61,934 nt of DNA from Chryseobacterium sp. MFBS3-17 (GCF_020687745.1 NZ_JAJEWK010000004.1:1-61934), one strand, 5' to 3'. Positions 28,732-37,498 are shown, counted from the stretch's first letter. Numbers and translations are program-made. Notes: generated by a model not told the origin, from the letters alone.

Positions 28732-29186
28732 AATCCAAATTGTTTTAAATGATGATTGATATGTTTATATTCCATGAATCCCCAATCTTCAGGTTCCATG
28801 CTCCCGAAAAGCTGATGTGTAGCCGGCAGTTCATTGTTCCGGACTAATTCCTGATAGGTGCCTAGTGCCCGCAGTAAATTCTTCATCGCTTCATCAAAAT
28901 CTACTTCACATTCCACTTTCAGCACCTTATAGGTGGGCATATTTCGCGGAATGCCATTATTGAACAGCCGCATTTCTGTCCGGGTCAGCATCCCGATCCA
29001 GCGTACAAATCCGGAAGTTTCCGGCAACAGCACTTTTCCCAGTGGAATCTGCAGTACCCGCATGCAATGCTCCAGCATGCAGGCAGCGTTCATCTTTCCC
29101 CAGCGGGGCGTGGACTTTTCCTCCAGTCCGGAGAGCCGCTGTAAAATCTCCCGGTAATCACTTTCTCTGTGAAGACTTTTCAGCAT
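28728..29186 (-). CDS. DUF1569 (DinB-like) protein
   Basis: 152 residues with TPRWGKMNAACMLEHCMRVLQIPLGK, the conserved RWGKMNxxxMxxHC motif of DUF1569, and MEYKHINHHLKQFGL near the end. This corresponds to the four-helix DinB/YfiT fold with a probable His metal site. Its ATG lies just before the bstA stop (0-base gap) and it overlaps ytxJ by 4 bases, so the three are translationally linked. The context indicates a thiol-transfer or detoxification role with bacillithiol. Confidence 0.87.
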   Translation of the reverse strand: MLKSLHRESDYREILQRLSGLEEKSTPRWGKMNAACMLEHCMRVLQIPLGKVLLPETSGFVRWIGMLTRTEMRLFNNGIPRNMPTYKVLKVECEVDFDEAMKNLLRALGTYQELVRNNELPATHQLFGSMEPEDWGFMEYKHINHHLKQFGL

Positions 29187-29723
29187 TTACCAGTTCCTTT
29201 CCTTTTTTAATGATTGCAGGTGCGCCAGATGATGATTACAGTGCCATGCGTAAAATGCAAGACTCTCCCTCAGGGTCACGTTGCGGTTCAGTTCCGGGTG
29301 AAAAAATGTACTTTCAAACTCTTTATTGGTCAGTGATTTTAATTCATGCACCCACCTTTTATGAAGTCCGCGGAGAATCTGGAGGGCGGGCTTGATTTCA
29401 ATGGTAAAACTGTCCTGCAATTCAGCCCATGCGACTTCATTATAAGTTTTTACCGTGGGATTATCTTCCGTAAGTGCCAGTTTAAACCGTATAAAACTGT
29501 TCATATGACTATCGGCCAGATGATTAACCAGTTGCCGCACCGTCCAGCCACCATCCCGGTACTGGGTATCCAGCCGGTCATCATCCCAGTCTGCTACAAG
29601 ATTTTTCAATTTGCCGGGAAATTGTTTCAAAACCAGGATATGGTCATCCAGATCAGTATCAGTCACTTCAGAAGGCGACTCATATTCACCGATAGGAAAT
29701 TTTTTGAGGTCTGTTGTTTTCAT
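29187..29723 (-). CDS. bstA: Bacillithiol transferase BstA (YfiT type)
   Basis: 178 residues of the DinB/YfiT fold. KFPIGEYESP opens the protein, GGWTVRQLVNHLADSHMNSFIRFKLALTEDNPT gives the first His ligand and AFYAWHCNHHLAHLQSL supplies the other metal ligands. BstA conjugates bacillithiol to electrophiles such as monobromobimane or fosfomycin-like compounds. It is the first gene of the three-gene cluster and lies divergently from pncA. The biosynthetic bshA/B/C genes are not in this window, so bacillithiol production is inferred. Confidence 0.9.
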   Translation of the reverse strand: MKTTDLKKFPIGEYESPSEVTDTDLDDHILVLKQFPGKLKNLVADWDDDRLDTQYRDGGWTVRQLVNHLADSHMNSFIRFKLALTEDNPTVKTYNEVAWAELQDSFTIEIKPALQILRGLHKRWVHELKSLTNKEFESTFFHPELNRNVTLRESLAFYAWHCNHHLAHLQSLKKERNW

Positions 29724-29844
29724 AATCAGGACGATTTGGCATGGTTGCTGTTTTGGCTGGAATTTTGAATTTTTATCTCTGTAAAGTTACAGTTTAAACC
29801 TGATATTTCCATACAGGTGTTTTTATTTTATTTATATTTAAAGC

Positions 29845-30450
29845 ATGAAAAAAGCGCTTATTATTATTGATGTTCAAAATGACTTTTGCGAAGGCGGTGC
29901 ACTGGCCGTACCAGAAGCCAATTCCATTATTCCCTATATCAATCTGCTGATGGAAGAAAATGAGTACGACCAGATCATTCTGAGCCAGGACTGGCATCCT
30001 GCAGATCACAAAAGTTTTGCATCTAATAACGGTAAAAAAGTGGGAGAAACCATTACCCTGAACGGCATCCCTCAGTTTATGTGGCCGGACCACTGTGTGC
30101 AGGGAACTTATGGAGCCGAATTTCACAAAGATCTGAATCAAAGCAAAGTGACTCATATTGTACAAAAAGGCAAAAATGCGGATTTCGACAGCTACAGTGC
30201 GTTTCAGGACAACAACCATTTTATGCAGACCGGTCTGGATGATTTTTTAAAATACCATGAAATCCAACTGGTGGAAATTGTGGGACTCGCACTGGATTAT
30301 TGCGTGAAAGCTACCTGTCATGATGCGGTACAGAAAGGTTATATTACGTGCCTTCACTTTAACGGCACCAAGGCGGTCAATGTAAAGCCCGACAACGGAA
30401 GGGATGCCATATATGAAATGATTCAGAATTCGGTAACGGTTCTGGGCTAA
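29845..30450 (+). CDS. pncA: Nicotinamidase
   Basis: 201 residues. The catalytic Asp is in IIDVQNDFCEGG, the metal motif is SQDWHPADHKSF, HCVQGTYGAEFH follows, and the catalytic Cys is in VGLALDYCVKATCHDA. It hydrolyses nicotinamide to nicotinate for NAD recycling. It is a single gene on the plus strand, divergent from the bacillithiol cluster, with a good terminator 20 bases past the stop codon. Confidence 0.95.
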   Translation: MKKALIIIDVQNDFCEGGALAVPEANSIIPYINLLMEENEYDQIILSQDWHPADHKSFASNNGKKVGETITLNGIPQFMWPDHCVQGTYGAEFHKDLNQSKVTHIVQKGKNADFDSYSAFQDNNHFMQTGLDDFLKYHEIQLVEIVGLALDYCVKATCHDAVQKGYITCLHFNGTKAVNVKPDNGRDAIYEMIQNSVTVLG

Positions 30451-30470
30451 GGAATGGCAGTAAAGGTAAA

Positions 30471-30497
30471 AGCAACCCCAGCCGGGTTGCTTTTTTT
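30471..30497 (+). terminator. Rho-independent terminator of pncA
   Basis: Stem AGCAACCC / GGGTTGCT with a five-base loop, then seven T. It also faces the end of the convergent pseudouridine-synthase gene. Confidence 0.85.
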
Positions 30498-30514
30498 ATG
30501 GGTTGTAAATAAAC

Positions 30515-31570
30515 TTAAAGCATTTTCAGGTTGTTAACTTCCAGGTCGGTGAGGATCCGCCAGTGTCCGCGTTTGATGTTTTTCTTGGTCAGTCCGGCAA
30601 ACATTACCCTGTCCAGTGCTTCCACTTCATATCCCAGACGGGTAAAGATTCTGCGTACCACACGGTTCCAGTTCAGGGAGATCTCTATGCCCACTTCATT
30701 TTTCGGACTTCCTTCTATATAAGATATTTTATCTACCACCGCTACGCCTTCTTCCAGACGGATTCCCTCTGTGATGGCGTTCAGGTCATTGCGGTCAAGC
30801 TTTCGGTCCAGTGTGACATGATAAATGGTTTTGGATGAAAATGACGGATGCGTCAGCTTTTTTGTAAGATGGCCGTCATTGGTAAGCAAAATCACACCGG
30901 TGGTTGAACGGTCCAGTCGTCCGATCGGGAACACGCGGTATGGCGATGCGTTTGCCACAAGATCCATTACTGTTTTACGGGCCCGTTCGTCTTTGGTGGT
31001 CGAAATATAGCCTTTGGGCTTATTCAGCAGCACATAGACCGGCTTTTCAGGGGTAATCCCCTGCCCGTCGAACACTACTTTATCGGTTTTTTGAACCTGG
31101 TAGCCCAGCTCCGTCACCACTTTACCATTTACCTCTACCAGACCTTGCAGAATGAGGTCATCTGCTTCGCGGCGACTGCAGATTCCTGCATTGGCAATAT
31201 ATTTATTAAGGCGGATGGTTTCCCGCGGAACCTCCTTGGAAATTTTCTGAAGTTTTCTTTTTTGCACATAAGAGCGGGTTCTTTCAGATTCATCCCTGGG
31301 GCCATGTGGCTTTTTGTGATAATCTGCAGATCCTCTCTTTTTAACACCCGGATTTTTCTCAAAAGATTTAAATTCTCCTTTGGTATAGAGTTTAGCCTCT
31401 CTGGGAGTTCCCGAACGTTCATCGCCTTTTGCCGGTCCGGATTCTACCCTGTCACTGCCTGTTCTTCTGGTTTTGCCTACCCGTGGCATGCTTTTACCAT
31501 ATTGAGGCTTATCAAACTTCCTCTCTCCTGTACGTTTAGGTTTTCCGGAATTGCTGTTATCGCGACTCAT
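30515..31570 (-). CDS. RsuA/RluB-type rRNA pseudouridine synthase
   Basis: 351 residues from ATG 31570 (MSRDNSNSGKP). A long basic, low-complexity N-terminus (about 1-115) precedes the S4 domain (RLNKYIANAGICSRREADDLI) and the catalytic domain PIGRLDRSTTGVILLTNDG, whose Asp is in GRLD. NWNRVVRRIF is near the end. It modifies uridines of 23S or 16S rRNA; the position is not deducible. The basic extension is typical of Bacteroidota members. It is divergent from aroB. Confidence 0.92.
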   Translation of the reverse strand: MSRDNSNSGKPKRTGERKFDKPQYGKSMPRVGKTRRTGSDRVESGPAKGDERSGTPREAKLYTKGEFKSFEKNPGVKKRGSADYHKKPHGPRDESERTRSYVQKRKLQKISKEVPRETIRLNKYIANAGICSRREADDLILQGLVEVNGKVVTELGYQVQKTDKVVFDGQGITPEKPVYVLLNKPKGYISTTKDERARKTVMDLVANASPYRVFPIGRLDRSTTGVILLTNDGHLTKKLTHPSFSSKTIYHVTLDRKLDRNDLNAITEGIRLEEGVAVVDKISYIEGSPKNEVGIEISLNWNRVVRRIFTRLGYEVEALDRVMFAGLTKKNIKRGHWRILTDLEVNNLKML

Positions 31571-31587
31571 ATATTCAATAATTTTTG

Positions 31588-31595
31588 CAAAGATA
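31588..31595 (-). promoter_or_regulatory. -7 box of pseudouridine-synthase gene
   Basis: TATCTTTG on the minus strand, 18 bases before the start codon. No clear -33 TTG. Confidence 0.5.
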
Positions 31596-31652
31596 TGCTT
31601 TTTTGGGTGGAAGGGTATGGTACGGGAGCCAACTTTAATCATCCTAAAATCT

Positions 31653-31660
31653 TACATTTG
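31653..31660 (+). promoter_or_regulatory. -7 box of aroB
   Basis: TACATTTG, 13 bases before the aroB ATG. The -33 position has TTT instead of TTG. Confidence 0.5.
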
Positions 31661-31673
31661 CGAAAAATTTCTG

Positions 31674-32708
31674 ATGATTACATTTCTGGACTCCGGTTTT
31701 TCACAACTCAACGATTTTATAGACCAGCTCAATCCCGGAAGGCTGCTGATTCTGGTAGATGAAAACACCCATGAACACTGCCTGCCGACCCTTCTGGGTA
31801 ACCTTGAAACTACCGTACCGTTTGAAATAATAGAAATTGAAGCCGGTGAGGAAATGAAAACCATAGAAACAGCTGTACAATTGTGGGAAATTCTGGCCGA
31901 ATTTGAGACAGACCGCAGTTCGGTGCTCATCAATCTGGGCGGCGGAGTCATTACAGATTTGGGCGGGTTTGTAGCTTCCACGTATAAAAGAGGCATCAGA
32001 TTCATCAACATTCCCACCACCTTATTGGGAATGTGTGATGCGTCCATTGGCGGAAAAACCGGTATCGATCATCGCTTTATTAAAAATCTGGCCGGAACGT
32101 TCTGCCTGCCTGCACACATTTTCGTGTATCCCGAATTTCTGAAAACCCTTCCCTCTACCGAATTGCGCAGCGGCTTTGCAGAAATGCTGAAACACGGACT
32201 GATTGCCGACAAGAAGCACTGGCAGGAACTGACCTCCATCACACAACTTAGTCCGGAAGCGGTCATTGCGCATATTGAAAAATCCATGAACATCAAACAG
32301 CGAATTGTGGATGAGGACTATCATGAAACCCATATCCGTAAAACCTTGAACTTCGGCCACACGGTGGGTCATGCCATAGAAAGTCTGTTCTTACAACTGG
32401 GAACTCCCCTACCGCATGGTGAAGCTGTTGCGGCAGGAATGATATGTGAAACCTGGATTTCTTATCTGGAAGATTTTATTTCTGAAACGGAGGCAAATAA
32501 TATTATTACTGAACTGCGCAGATTTTACCCGACTATCCCTGTTGATTCGTCTTATTTTGAAAAATTATTATTGCTGATGAGCCATGACAAGAAAAATACC
32601 GGCAGCAGCATCCGGTTTGCCCTTCTGAATGAAACAGGTAAAGCGGGTTATCATTATGAAGTCTCAGTGGAAAACATACTGCTTGCTTTAAAAATTTATC
32701 AAAAATAA
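31674..32708 (+). CDS. aroB: 3-dehydroquinate synthase
   Basis: 344 residues from ATG 31674 (MITFLDSGFSQL); earlier in-frame codons overlap the promoter and divergent gene. NAD-binding GGGVITDLGGFVASTYKRGIRF, NIPTTLLGMCDASIGGKTGID, the zinc ligand region LRSGFAEMLKHGLI, and LNFGHTVGHAIES with PHGEAVAAGM are all present. It catalyses the second step of the shikimate pathway. It is a single gene followed by a 340-base intergenic region carrying a sigma-54-type promoter. Confidence 0.96.
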   Translation: MITFLDSGFSQLNDFIDQLNPGRLLILVDENTHEHCLPTLLGNLETTVPFEIIEIEAGEEMKTIETAVQLWEILAEFETDRSSVLINLGGGVITDLGGFVASTYKRGIRFINIPTTLLGMCDASIGGKTGIDHRFIKNLAGTFCLPAHIFVYPEFLKTLPSTELRSGFAEMLKHGLIADKKHWQELTSITQLSPEAVIAHIEKSMNIKQRIVDEDYHETHIRKTLNFGHTVGHAIESLFLQLGTPLPHGEAVAAGMICETWISYLEDFISETEANNIITELRRFYPTIPVDSSYFEKLLLLMSHDKKNTGSSIRFALLNETGKAGYHYEVSVENILLALKIYQK

Positions 32709-33048
32709 CGCAAAATTTTACGCAATTGATGGCAGATGAAATTCCTTAACAAGCCGTTGTCAGAATTACAGCATCTTTTTCTATTAATTTGATTAACAAA
32801 TATTTACATACAAATTATATTTTTTGCATAATTTAAACATTGGTTGGAATAATTCTTGGCACAGCGTTTGCAAAATACACTCCCGTAACAAAGAAAATTT
32901 ATATAAACCCTTTGGCAATACACGTTTATGGTAATTGTATAAGCAATAAAAAAAATTATATAATTCCTTACTTATTGAAAACAACGACTTTTGCTGAATC
33001 GTTAATAAATTAACAAAAATTAAGAAAGTAAAATTTAAAATTAAAGTT
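32709..33048 (+). other. 340-base intergenic region before the outer-membrane barrel gene
   Basis: It is AT-rich and codes for nothing convincing. The salient element is the -24/-12 site at 32857-32872 described separately. A sigma-54 start near 32883 would give a leader of about 165 bases for the barrel gene. No TAnnTTTG box close to the start codon is as good. Confidence 0.6.
32857..32872 (+). promoter_or_regulatory. Sigma-54 (-24/-12) promoter
   Basis: TGGCAC (32857-32862), five bases, TTGCA (32868-32872). GG and GC are spaced exactly as required for RpoN, and the match to TGGCAC-N5-TTGC is perfect. It faces the outer-membrane barrel gene at 33049. Confidence 0.72.
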
Positions 33049-33657
33049 ATGAAAAAGTTATTTGTAGGTGCAGCTATCGCCATGAGTTCATTGGCATTTG
33101 CACAACAATTTGGTATCAAAGGAGGCATGAACCTGTCTACTATTTCGAATACAGAAGATGCATTTGCCGCACCGGGTGATGCCAACGTAAACTCTAAGTC
33201 AAAAGTAGGCTTCAACGTGGGTGTTTTTGCAAACCTTCCTATTGCTGAATCATTCTCTATTCAACCTGAACTTTTGTACAATGCTCTGGGTACTAAACTC
33301 ACCGGCGAAGATGAATTAGGAAACGAGGATGCTCTAACCTGGAACCTGGATTACCTGTCACTGCCGGTTATGTTCCAGTACAATGCTACTCCTGCTTTTT
33401 ATCTGGAAGCCGGACCACAGTTCAGCTACCTGCTGTCCAGCAAATTAAAATACAATGATAACACCACAGACAACGATACCGATGGAATGAATAAATTTGA
33501 TGTTGGGGTAGGTATTGGTGCCGGATACTGGATTACACCGAACTTTGGGGTAAACGCGAGATACATTGCCGGTTTCACAGACATCGTGGAAGACAACCCA
33601 ACAGACAATATGCTTAAAAACAACAACCTTCAAGTAGGTTTAGCGTATAAATTTTGA
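33049..33657 (+). CDS. Outer-membrane beta-barrel (porin family) protein
   Basis: 202 residues. A Sec signal peptide ends at SLAFA-Q, then comes the barrel motif FGIKGGMNLSTIS, with alternating strands (VGFNVGVFANLPIAESFSIQPELLYN, YLSLPVMFQYN, AFYLEAGPQFSYLLSSK, NFGVNARYIAGF) ending in NNLQVGLAYKF with a terminal Phe for BAM insertion. It is an OMP_b-brl_2-type protein in the outer membrane. Expression is probably driven by the sigma-54 site 170 bases upstream. A terminator follows. Confidence 0.9.
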   Translation: MKKLFVGAAIAMSSLAFAQQFGIKGGMNLSTISNTEDAFAAPGDANVNSKSKVGFNVGVFANLPIAESFSIQPELLYNALGTKLTGEDELGNEDALTWNLDYLSLPVMFQYNATPAFYLEAGPQFSYLLSSKLKYNDNTTDNDTDGMNKFDVGVGIGAGYWITPNFGVNARYIAGFTDIVEDNPTDNMLKNNNLQVGLAYKF

Positions 33658-33685
33658 TATCAAAAACACCTATGTCATCATAGAG

Positions 33686-33712
33686 AAAGGCCGGATTTTC
33701 CGGTCTTTTTTA
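33686..33712 (+). terminator. Terminator of the barrel gene
   Basis: Stem AAAGGCCGGA / TCCGGTCTTT (one G-U pair) with a T tract, 29 bases beyond the stop. Confidence 0.8.
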
Positions 33713-33731
33713 TTTGGCATCAACAATAAAA

Positions 33732-33758
33732 AAAAGCAGCTCATCACGAACTGCTTTT
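33732..33758 (-). terminator. Terminator of purF
   Basis: Stem AAAAGCAG / CTGCTTTT with an 11-base loop and a run of T on the minus strand, just past the purF stop. Confidence 0.75.
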
Positions 33759-33777
33759 GCTTTTATTCTTATTGTTT

Positions 33778-35265
33778 CTAACTGAATAGTTGGGTTTCAT
33801 TTCCTTTGGCAACCGGGTATTTCTCGGTAAAGCAGCCAAAACAATGGTTGGGACTGCCCAGAATTTCAATGAGACTTTCCACACTCAAAAATTCCAGGGA
33901 ATCCACCCCCAGATAATCTCTGAGTTCTTCCTTGCTCATATTGGCAGAAATCAAATCATCCTTTGACGGCGTGTCTATTCCCAGAAAACAAGGCGCTATA
34001 ATAGGCGGAGAAACACTTCTGAAATGAATTTCCTTCACCCCGGCATCTTTCAGAATCTTCACCAGCCGCTTAGACGTTGTTCCCCGTACAATAGAATCAT
34101 CAATAATCACAATCTTCTTATCCCTGATTTCGGAGATAATGGGATTCAGCTTCAGATTGACAATACGCTCTCTCATTTCCTGAGTCGGCACAATGAAACT
34201 CCTGCCGATATACCGGTTTTTAATGAGTACCGGACGGAACGGAATTCCCGACGCTTTAGCAAATCCAATGGCAGCCGGCACACCAGAATCCGGAACCCCG
34301 ATAACCATATCTGCCTCCACAGGAGCCTGATGCCAGATTTTCTCTCCGGATTTCTCCCGGATTTCATGAACGTTGATATTCTCCAGCGTAGAATCCGGAC
34401 GGGCAAAGTAAATATACTCAAAGGAACAGATTTTGTTCTGGCAGTCTTCTTTCACTAGAAAACTGTGCAAACCTTTCTCGTTTTCGTTGGTGTACACAAT
34501 CTCACCGGGCAAAATATCCCGCATATATTGTGCACCCACTGCATCCAGTGCCACAGATTCTGAAGCCACCACATAGGTATTCTCATCTGCCACCCCCAGC
34601 ACCAGCGGGCGGATTCCATGAAAATCCCGGAATGCAAAAAATTTGTTGCGGGTCATACCCACAACCGAGTATGCCCCATGTATTTTCTCCATAGTCACCT
34701 TGATGGCAGCCCGAAGTCCCAAATCCAGATTTTTCTGAATCAGCCTCAGAATCACCTCAGAATCAGAGGTCGCGCGGAATACCACCCCTTCGTCTTCCAA
34801 TTCTTTCTTTAGTTCTGCCGCATTGGTCAAATTTCCGTTGTGTGCAATGGAAAGTACAATCTGGTCATATTCATTCTTGGCAAAAAACGGTTGAAAGTTA
34901 TACTTCTTTTTATCACCAGCCGTCGTGTAGCGGGTATGTCCTATAGCAGCATTACCCATAAAGGCTTCCGGTTCCTGGATTTCTTTATACACATCCAGCA
35001 CCAGACCTTCGTCTTTGATGTTCACAATTTTTCCCTGCTTCATTACCGAAATACCACAGGCTTCCTGCCCGCGGTGCTGCAATGCAAACAGTCCGAACTG
35101 TGAGAGCGAAAAAGTATCCAGATCGGTATCCGAATACATGCCAAAGATTCCACATTCTTCTGATGGTGCATCAAAAGGATCGTCGGACTTCAGCAGATTT
35201 CTTCCATAAACCCGATCATTAAATTGCTTTAAATAATCCTGTTTATATTGTTCTAAATCAGTCAT
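33778..35265 (-). CDS. purF: Amidophosphoribosyltransferase
   Basis: 495 residues. The glutaminase nucleophile Cys is in PSEECGIFGMY and is exposed by removal of the first 37 residues. The glutaminase domain has FALQHRGQEACGIS and GHTRYTTAG. The PRPP-binding motif is VIIDDSIVRGTT. It carries out the first committed step of purine synthesis. It lies downstream of purC (19-base gap), forming a purC-purF pair on the minus strand, with its own terminator. Confidence 0.97.
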   Translation of the reverse strand: MTDLEQYKQDYLKQFNDRVYGRNLLKSDDPFDAPSEECGIFGMYSDTDLDTFSLSQFGLFALQHRGQEACGISVMKQGKIVNIKDEGLVLDVYKEIQEPEAFMGNAAIGHTRYTTAGDKKKYNFQPFFAKNEYDQIVLSIAHNGNLTNAAELKKELEDEGVVFRATSDSEVILRLIQKNLDLGLRAAIKVTMEKIHGAYSVVGMTRNKFFAFRDFHGIRPLVLGVADENTYVVASESVALDAVGAQYMRDILPGEIVYTNENEKGLHSFLVKEDCQNKICSFEYIYFARPDSTLENINVHEIREKSGEKIWHQAPVEADMVIGVPDSGVPAAIGFAKASGIPFRPVLIKNRYIGRSFIVPTQEMRERIVNLKLNPIISEIRDKKIVIIDDSIVRGTTSKRLVKILKDAGVKEIHFRSVSPPIIAPCFLGIDTPSKDDLISANMSKEELRDYLGVDSLEFLSVESLIEILGSPNHCFGCFTEKYPVAKGNETQLFS

Positions 35266-35284
35266 TTTATTATGAGATGATATA

Positions 35285-36004
35285 TTATTTATTTAATACT
35301 TTTTTCAGTCTTTCATAGATTTCCACATAGGCTTCGGTGACTTCTCCCAGATCTCTTCTGAAACGGTCCTTGTCCAGCTTTTTCATGGTGTCTTTGTCCC
35401 ACAGGCGGCAGGTATCCGGAGAAATTTCATCGGCCAGAATAATGGTTCCGTCCGAAGTTTTGCCCAGTTCAATCTTAAAATCCACCAGGATGATATTCAT
35501 CTGATCAAACAGATCAATCAAAATATCATTGATTTCTGAGGTAAGTTCATACATCCGGTCCAGTTCCTCATAGGTAGCTGCACCCAAAAACACGGCATGG
35601 TGATCATTAATAAGCGGATCTCCCAGTTCGTCTTTTTTATAACAAATATCAAAAATGGTTACGGGCGATTTGATGCCCTCTTCTACTCCCAGACGCTGAG
35701 CCATGCTACCGGCCGAATAGTTGCGCACCACCATTTCCAGAGGAATAATGGATACTTTTTTCACCAGCTGCTCTCTCTCGTCCAGTTTTTGAATGAAATG
35801 GGTAGGAATCCCCTTGTCATTCAGATATTCAAAAATCAACGTGGTGATAGCATTGTTCATTTCACCTTTCAGGTCCACGTTTCCTCTTTTTTGTGCGTTA
35901 AAGGCGGTTGCATCGTCCTTAAAACGTACCACTACTTCATCCGGATTACTTGTTTCAAAAACCTGTTTTGCTTTTCCTTCATAAAGCATTGCTCCTTTTT
36001 CCAT
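35285..36004 (-). CDS. purC: Phosphoribosylaminoimidazole-succinocarboxamide synthase
   Basis: 239 residues: [36 protein letters not shown] opens the SAICAR synthetase fold, with [18 protein letters not shown] in the middle and [31 protein letters not shown] near the end. It joins aspartate to CAIR in purine synthesis. It is the first gene of the purC-purF unit. Confidence 0.97.
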   Translation of the reverse strand: MEKGAMLYEGKAKQVFETSNPDEVVVRFKDDATAFNAQKRGNVDLKGEMNNAITTLIFEYLNDKGIPTHFIQKLDEREQLVKKVSIIPLEMVVRNYSAGSMAQRLGVEEGIKSPVTIFDICYKKDELGDPLINDHHAVFLGAATYEELDRMYELTSEINDILIDLFDQMNIILVDFKIELGKTSDGTIILADEISPDTCRLWDKDTMKKLDKDRFRRDLGEVTEAYVEIYERLKKVLNK

Positions 36005-36102
36005 TTTTACTTTCTATTTTTATTCTTTATTAATCTGAGAAGCTGCCCTCCTCTTATTTCTTTCAAAAAAAATCGTTTTCTATGATGTTCCTCAGAGAAG
36101 CA

Positions 36103-36804
36103 TCAAGATATCATCACCAGAATCCCGGCAAGCACCGCTATACCGAAACTCAGTAAAGTTCCTATCAGCACATATTCTGTAAGTTTCCGCTGTTTCGCTT
36201 CAGCCAGATCACTGAATCTGAAGACTGACTTTGCCGCAATCATAAACCCCACTCCTTCCCAGTGGTTCACCACAATAAACGTAAACACCAATAATCGCTC
36301 CAGATAACCGATGTATTGTCCCGCATTCGAAAGGCTGTCGGTTTGCAGTTTACTGTGCTCCACCGTAACCGGCGACCAGGTACTGAGGAGTGTTTTAATG
36401 ATGATGGACGAAGGTATGGTGAGAAAAACTGCAGCAGTAATATATTTTATGGTCTGCGGATGCTGTAGAAATGAGAAATCAAGCGCGCCGGCCAGCCCGG
36501 CAATCCACATCAGAATAATCAGATGAAGGGCCTGATCTGCAAAGAACCAGATTCTTTTGGTTTCGGGTTTCTGAAAATGAAGTTTCAGCGCATCTACCGC
36601 CAGGTGTGACACTGCTGCCAAAACCGCCACCCACCATAGTTTAAGATTCCAGAGCAACAACAGAGCCAGCAGAAAGTGGACCCCGGTATGGAGATACAAA
36701 TAGGCACTCCGGGTTTTGTGCGTTTCTTTGTGGGCAACCCATTTGTTCGGCTGCAAGATAAAATCTCCGATGAGGTGAGCCAGAATGAGTTGGGTAATGA
36801 TCAT
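36103..36804 (-). CDS. DUF3307 membrane protein
   Basis: 233 residues with six or seven predicted membrane segments. The DUF3307 start (LILAHLIGDFILQPNKWVAHK) and the internal motif AVSHLAVDALKLHF are typical. Its function is unknown. It starts 3 bases after the stop of the SatD-family gene, a conserved partnership suggesting that the SatD-like protein regulates or assists it. Confidence 0.9.
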   Translation of the reverse strand: MIITQLILAHLIGDFILQPNKWVAHKETHKTRSAYLYLHTGVHFLLALLLLWNLKLWWVAVLAAVSHLAVDALKLHFQKPETKRIWFFADQALHLIILMWIAGLAGALDFSFLQHPQTIKYITAAVFLTIPSSIIIKTLLSTWSPVTVEHSKLQTDSLSNAGQYIGYLERLLVFTFIVVNHWEGVGFMIAAKSVFRFSDLAEAKQRKLTEYVLIGTLLSFGIAVLAGILVMIS

Positions 36805-36807
36805 ATT

Positions 36808-37410
36808 CTAAAGTTGAGCTATTTTTTTGCGGAAAAACAAATCCGTTTCAGCGATGAGGTCATAATTAGCCCGTTTCAGACGCTGGCTTACGGAAGACTG
36901 AGAGATATTAAGCTGCTGTGCCACCTGTTCCTGATTCTGATCCGAATCCCGGATAAAAATGTTGACGATTTCAGCGGAAACCACAGACCAGTTGTCCATA
37001 CCTACACTCATCCACTTGAAGGTGAGGTTCATCATTTCATCAAATTCCGGATGGTCTGAGCAAATGCTTAAATTCAGTTTTTCAGCCTTAATTCTTTCAA
37101 AATTACGGCCGGAATTCACAAATGCAGACCCGTTGGACTGGGTCACCTTCGGTGCCAGAAAATCATGTCCGCCTATACCGATGGACAAACGAACATCCAG
37201 CCCGGGAATGTTCTTGATTTTCGATTTGATTTCAATGGATTTACTGAACGCTTCAGCAGGATCATCAAGCAGATACTGAAACTCATCTCCGCGGTAAATT
37301 TCCCAGCGTTTTTCATCTGCCCCGCCGAATACCTCGTGCAAGGCCTTGAGCCATATTTCAGGCTGTATAGACTGGGAGTTGATGATGTCTCCGGTGATGA
37401 CCGCTTTCAT
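36808..37410 (-). CDS. SatD-family protein with C-terminal helix-turn-helix
   Basis: 200 residues. The N-terminal MKAVITGDIINSQSI and EIYRGDEFQYLLDDP resemble the SatD/nucleotide-cyclase-like fold, with LDVRLSIGIGG in the centre. A C-terminal helix-turn-helix (NQEQVAQQLNISQSSVSQRLKRANYDLI) indicates DNA binding. SatD was named in a streptococcal acid-tolerance locus; here it heads a two-gene unit with DUF3307. A perfect palindrome 18 bases upstream of the ATG covers the promoter, so autoregulation is likely. Confidence 0.85.
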   Translation of the reverse strand: MKAVITGDIINSQSIQPEIWLKALHEVFGGADEKRWEIYRGDEFQYLLDDPAEAFSKSIEIKSKIKNIPGLDVRLSIGIGGHDFLAPKVTQSNGSAFVNSGRNFERIKAEKLNLSICSDHPEFDEMMNLTFKWMSVGMDNWSVVSAEIVNIFIRDSDQNQEQVAQQLNISQSSVSQRLKRANYDLIAETDLFFRKKIAQL

Positions 37411-37415
37411 GAATG

Positions 37416-37450
37416 CAAATATAAGAAAATAACCTCATAACTGAGGTTAT
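37416..37450 (-). promoter_or_regulatory. Promoter and palindromic operator of the SatD/DUF3307 unit
   Basis: On the minus strand the -7 box TATATTTG (37423-37416) is preceded by the perfect inverted repeat ATAACCTCA-TAAC-TGAGGTTAT (37429-37450), which occupies the -15 to -35 region. The -33 TTG is missing, so the palindrome may replace it as the site for the SatD HTH or another regulator. Confidence 0.65.
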
Positions 37451-37455
37451 AAATT

Positions 37456-37497
37456 AAATAGCTTATAAATGTAATTATTATTGAAATAGCTTATAAA
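37456..37497. repeat. Direct repeat upstream of the SatD promoter
   Basis: AAATAGCTTATAAA occurs at 37456-37469 and again at 37484-37497, 28 bases apart (near three helical turns). It lies immediately beyond the palindrome, so it may be a second regulator site. Confidence 0.55.
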
Positions 37498-37498
37498 A

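Noticed and set aside
29794-30219. 141-codon frame on the minus strand
   Set aside because: It is antisense to pncA, with no recognisable features.
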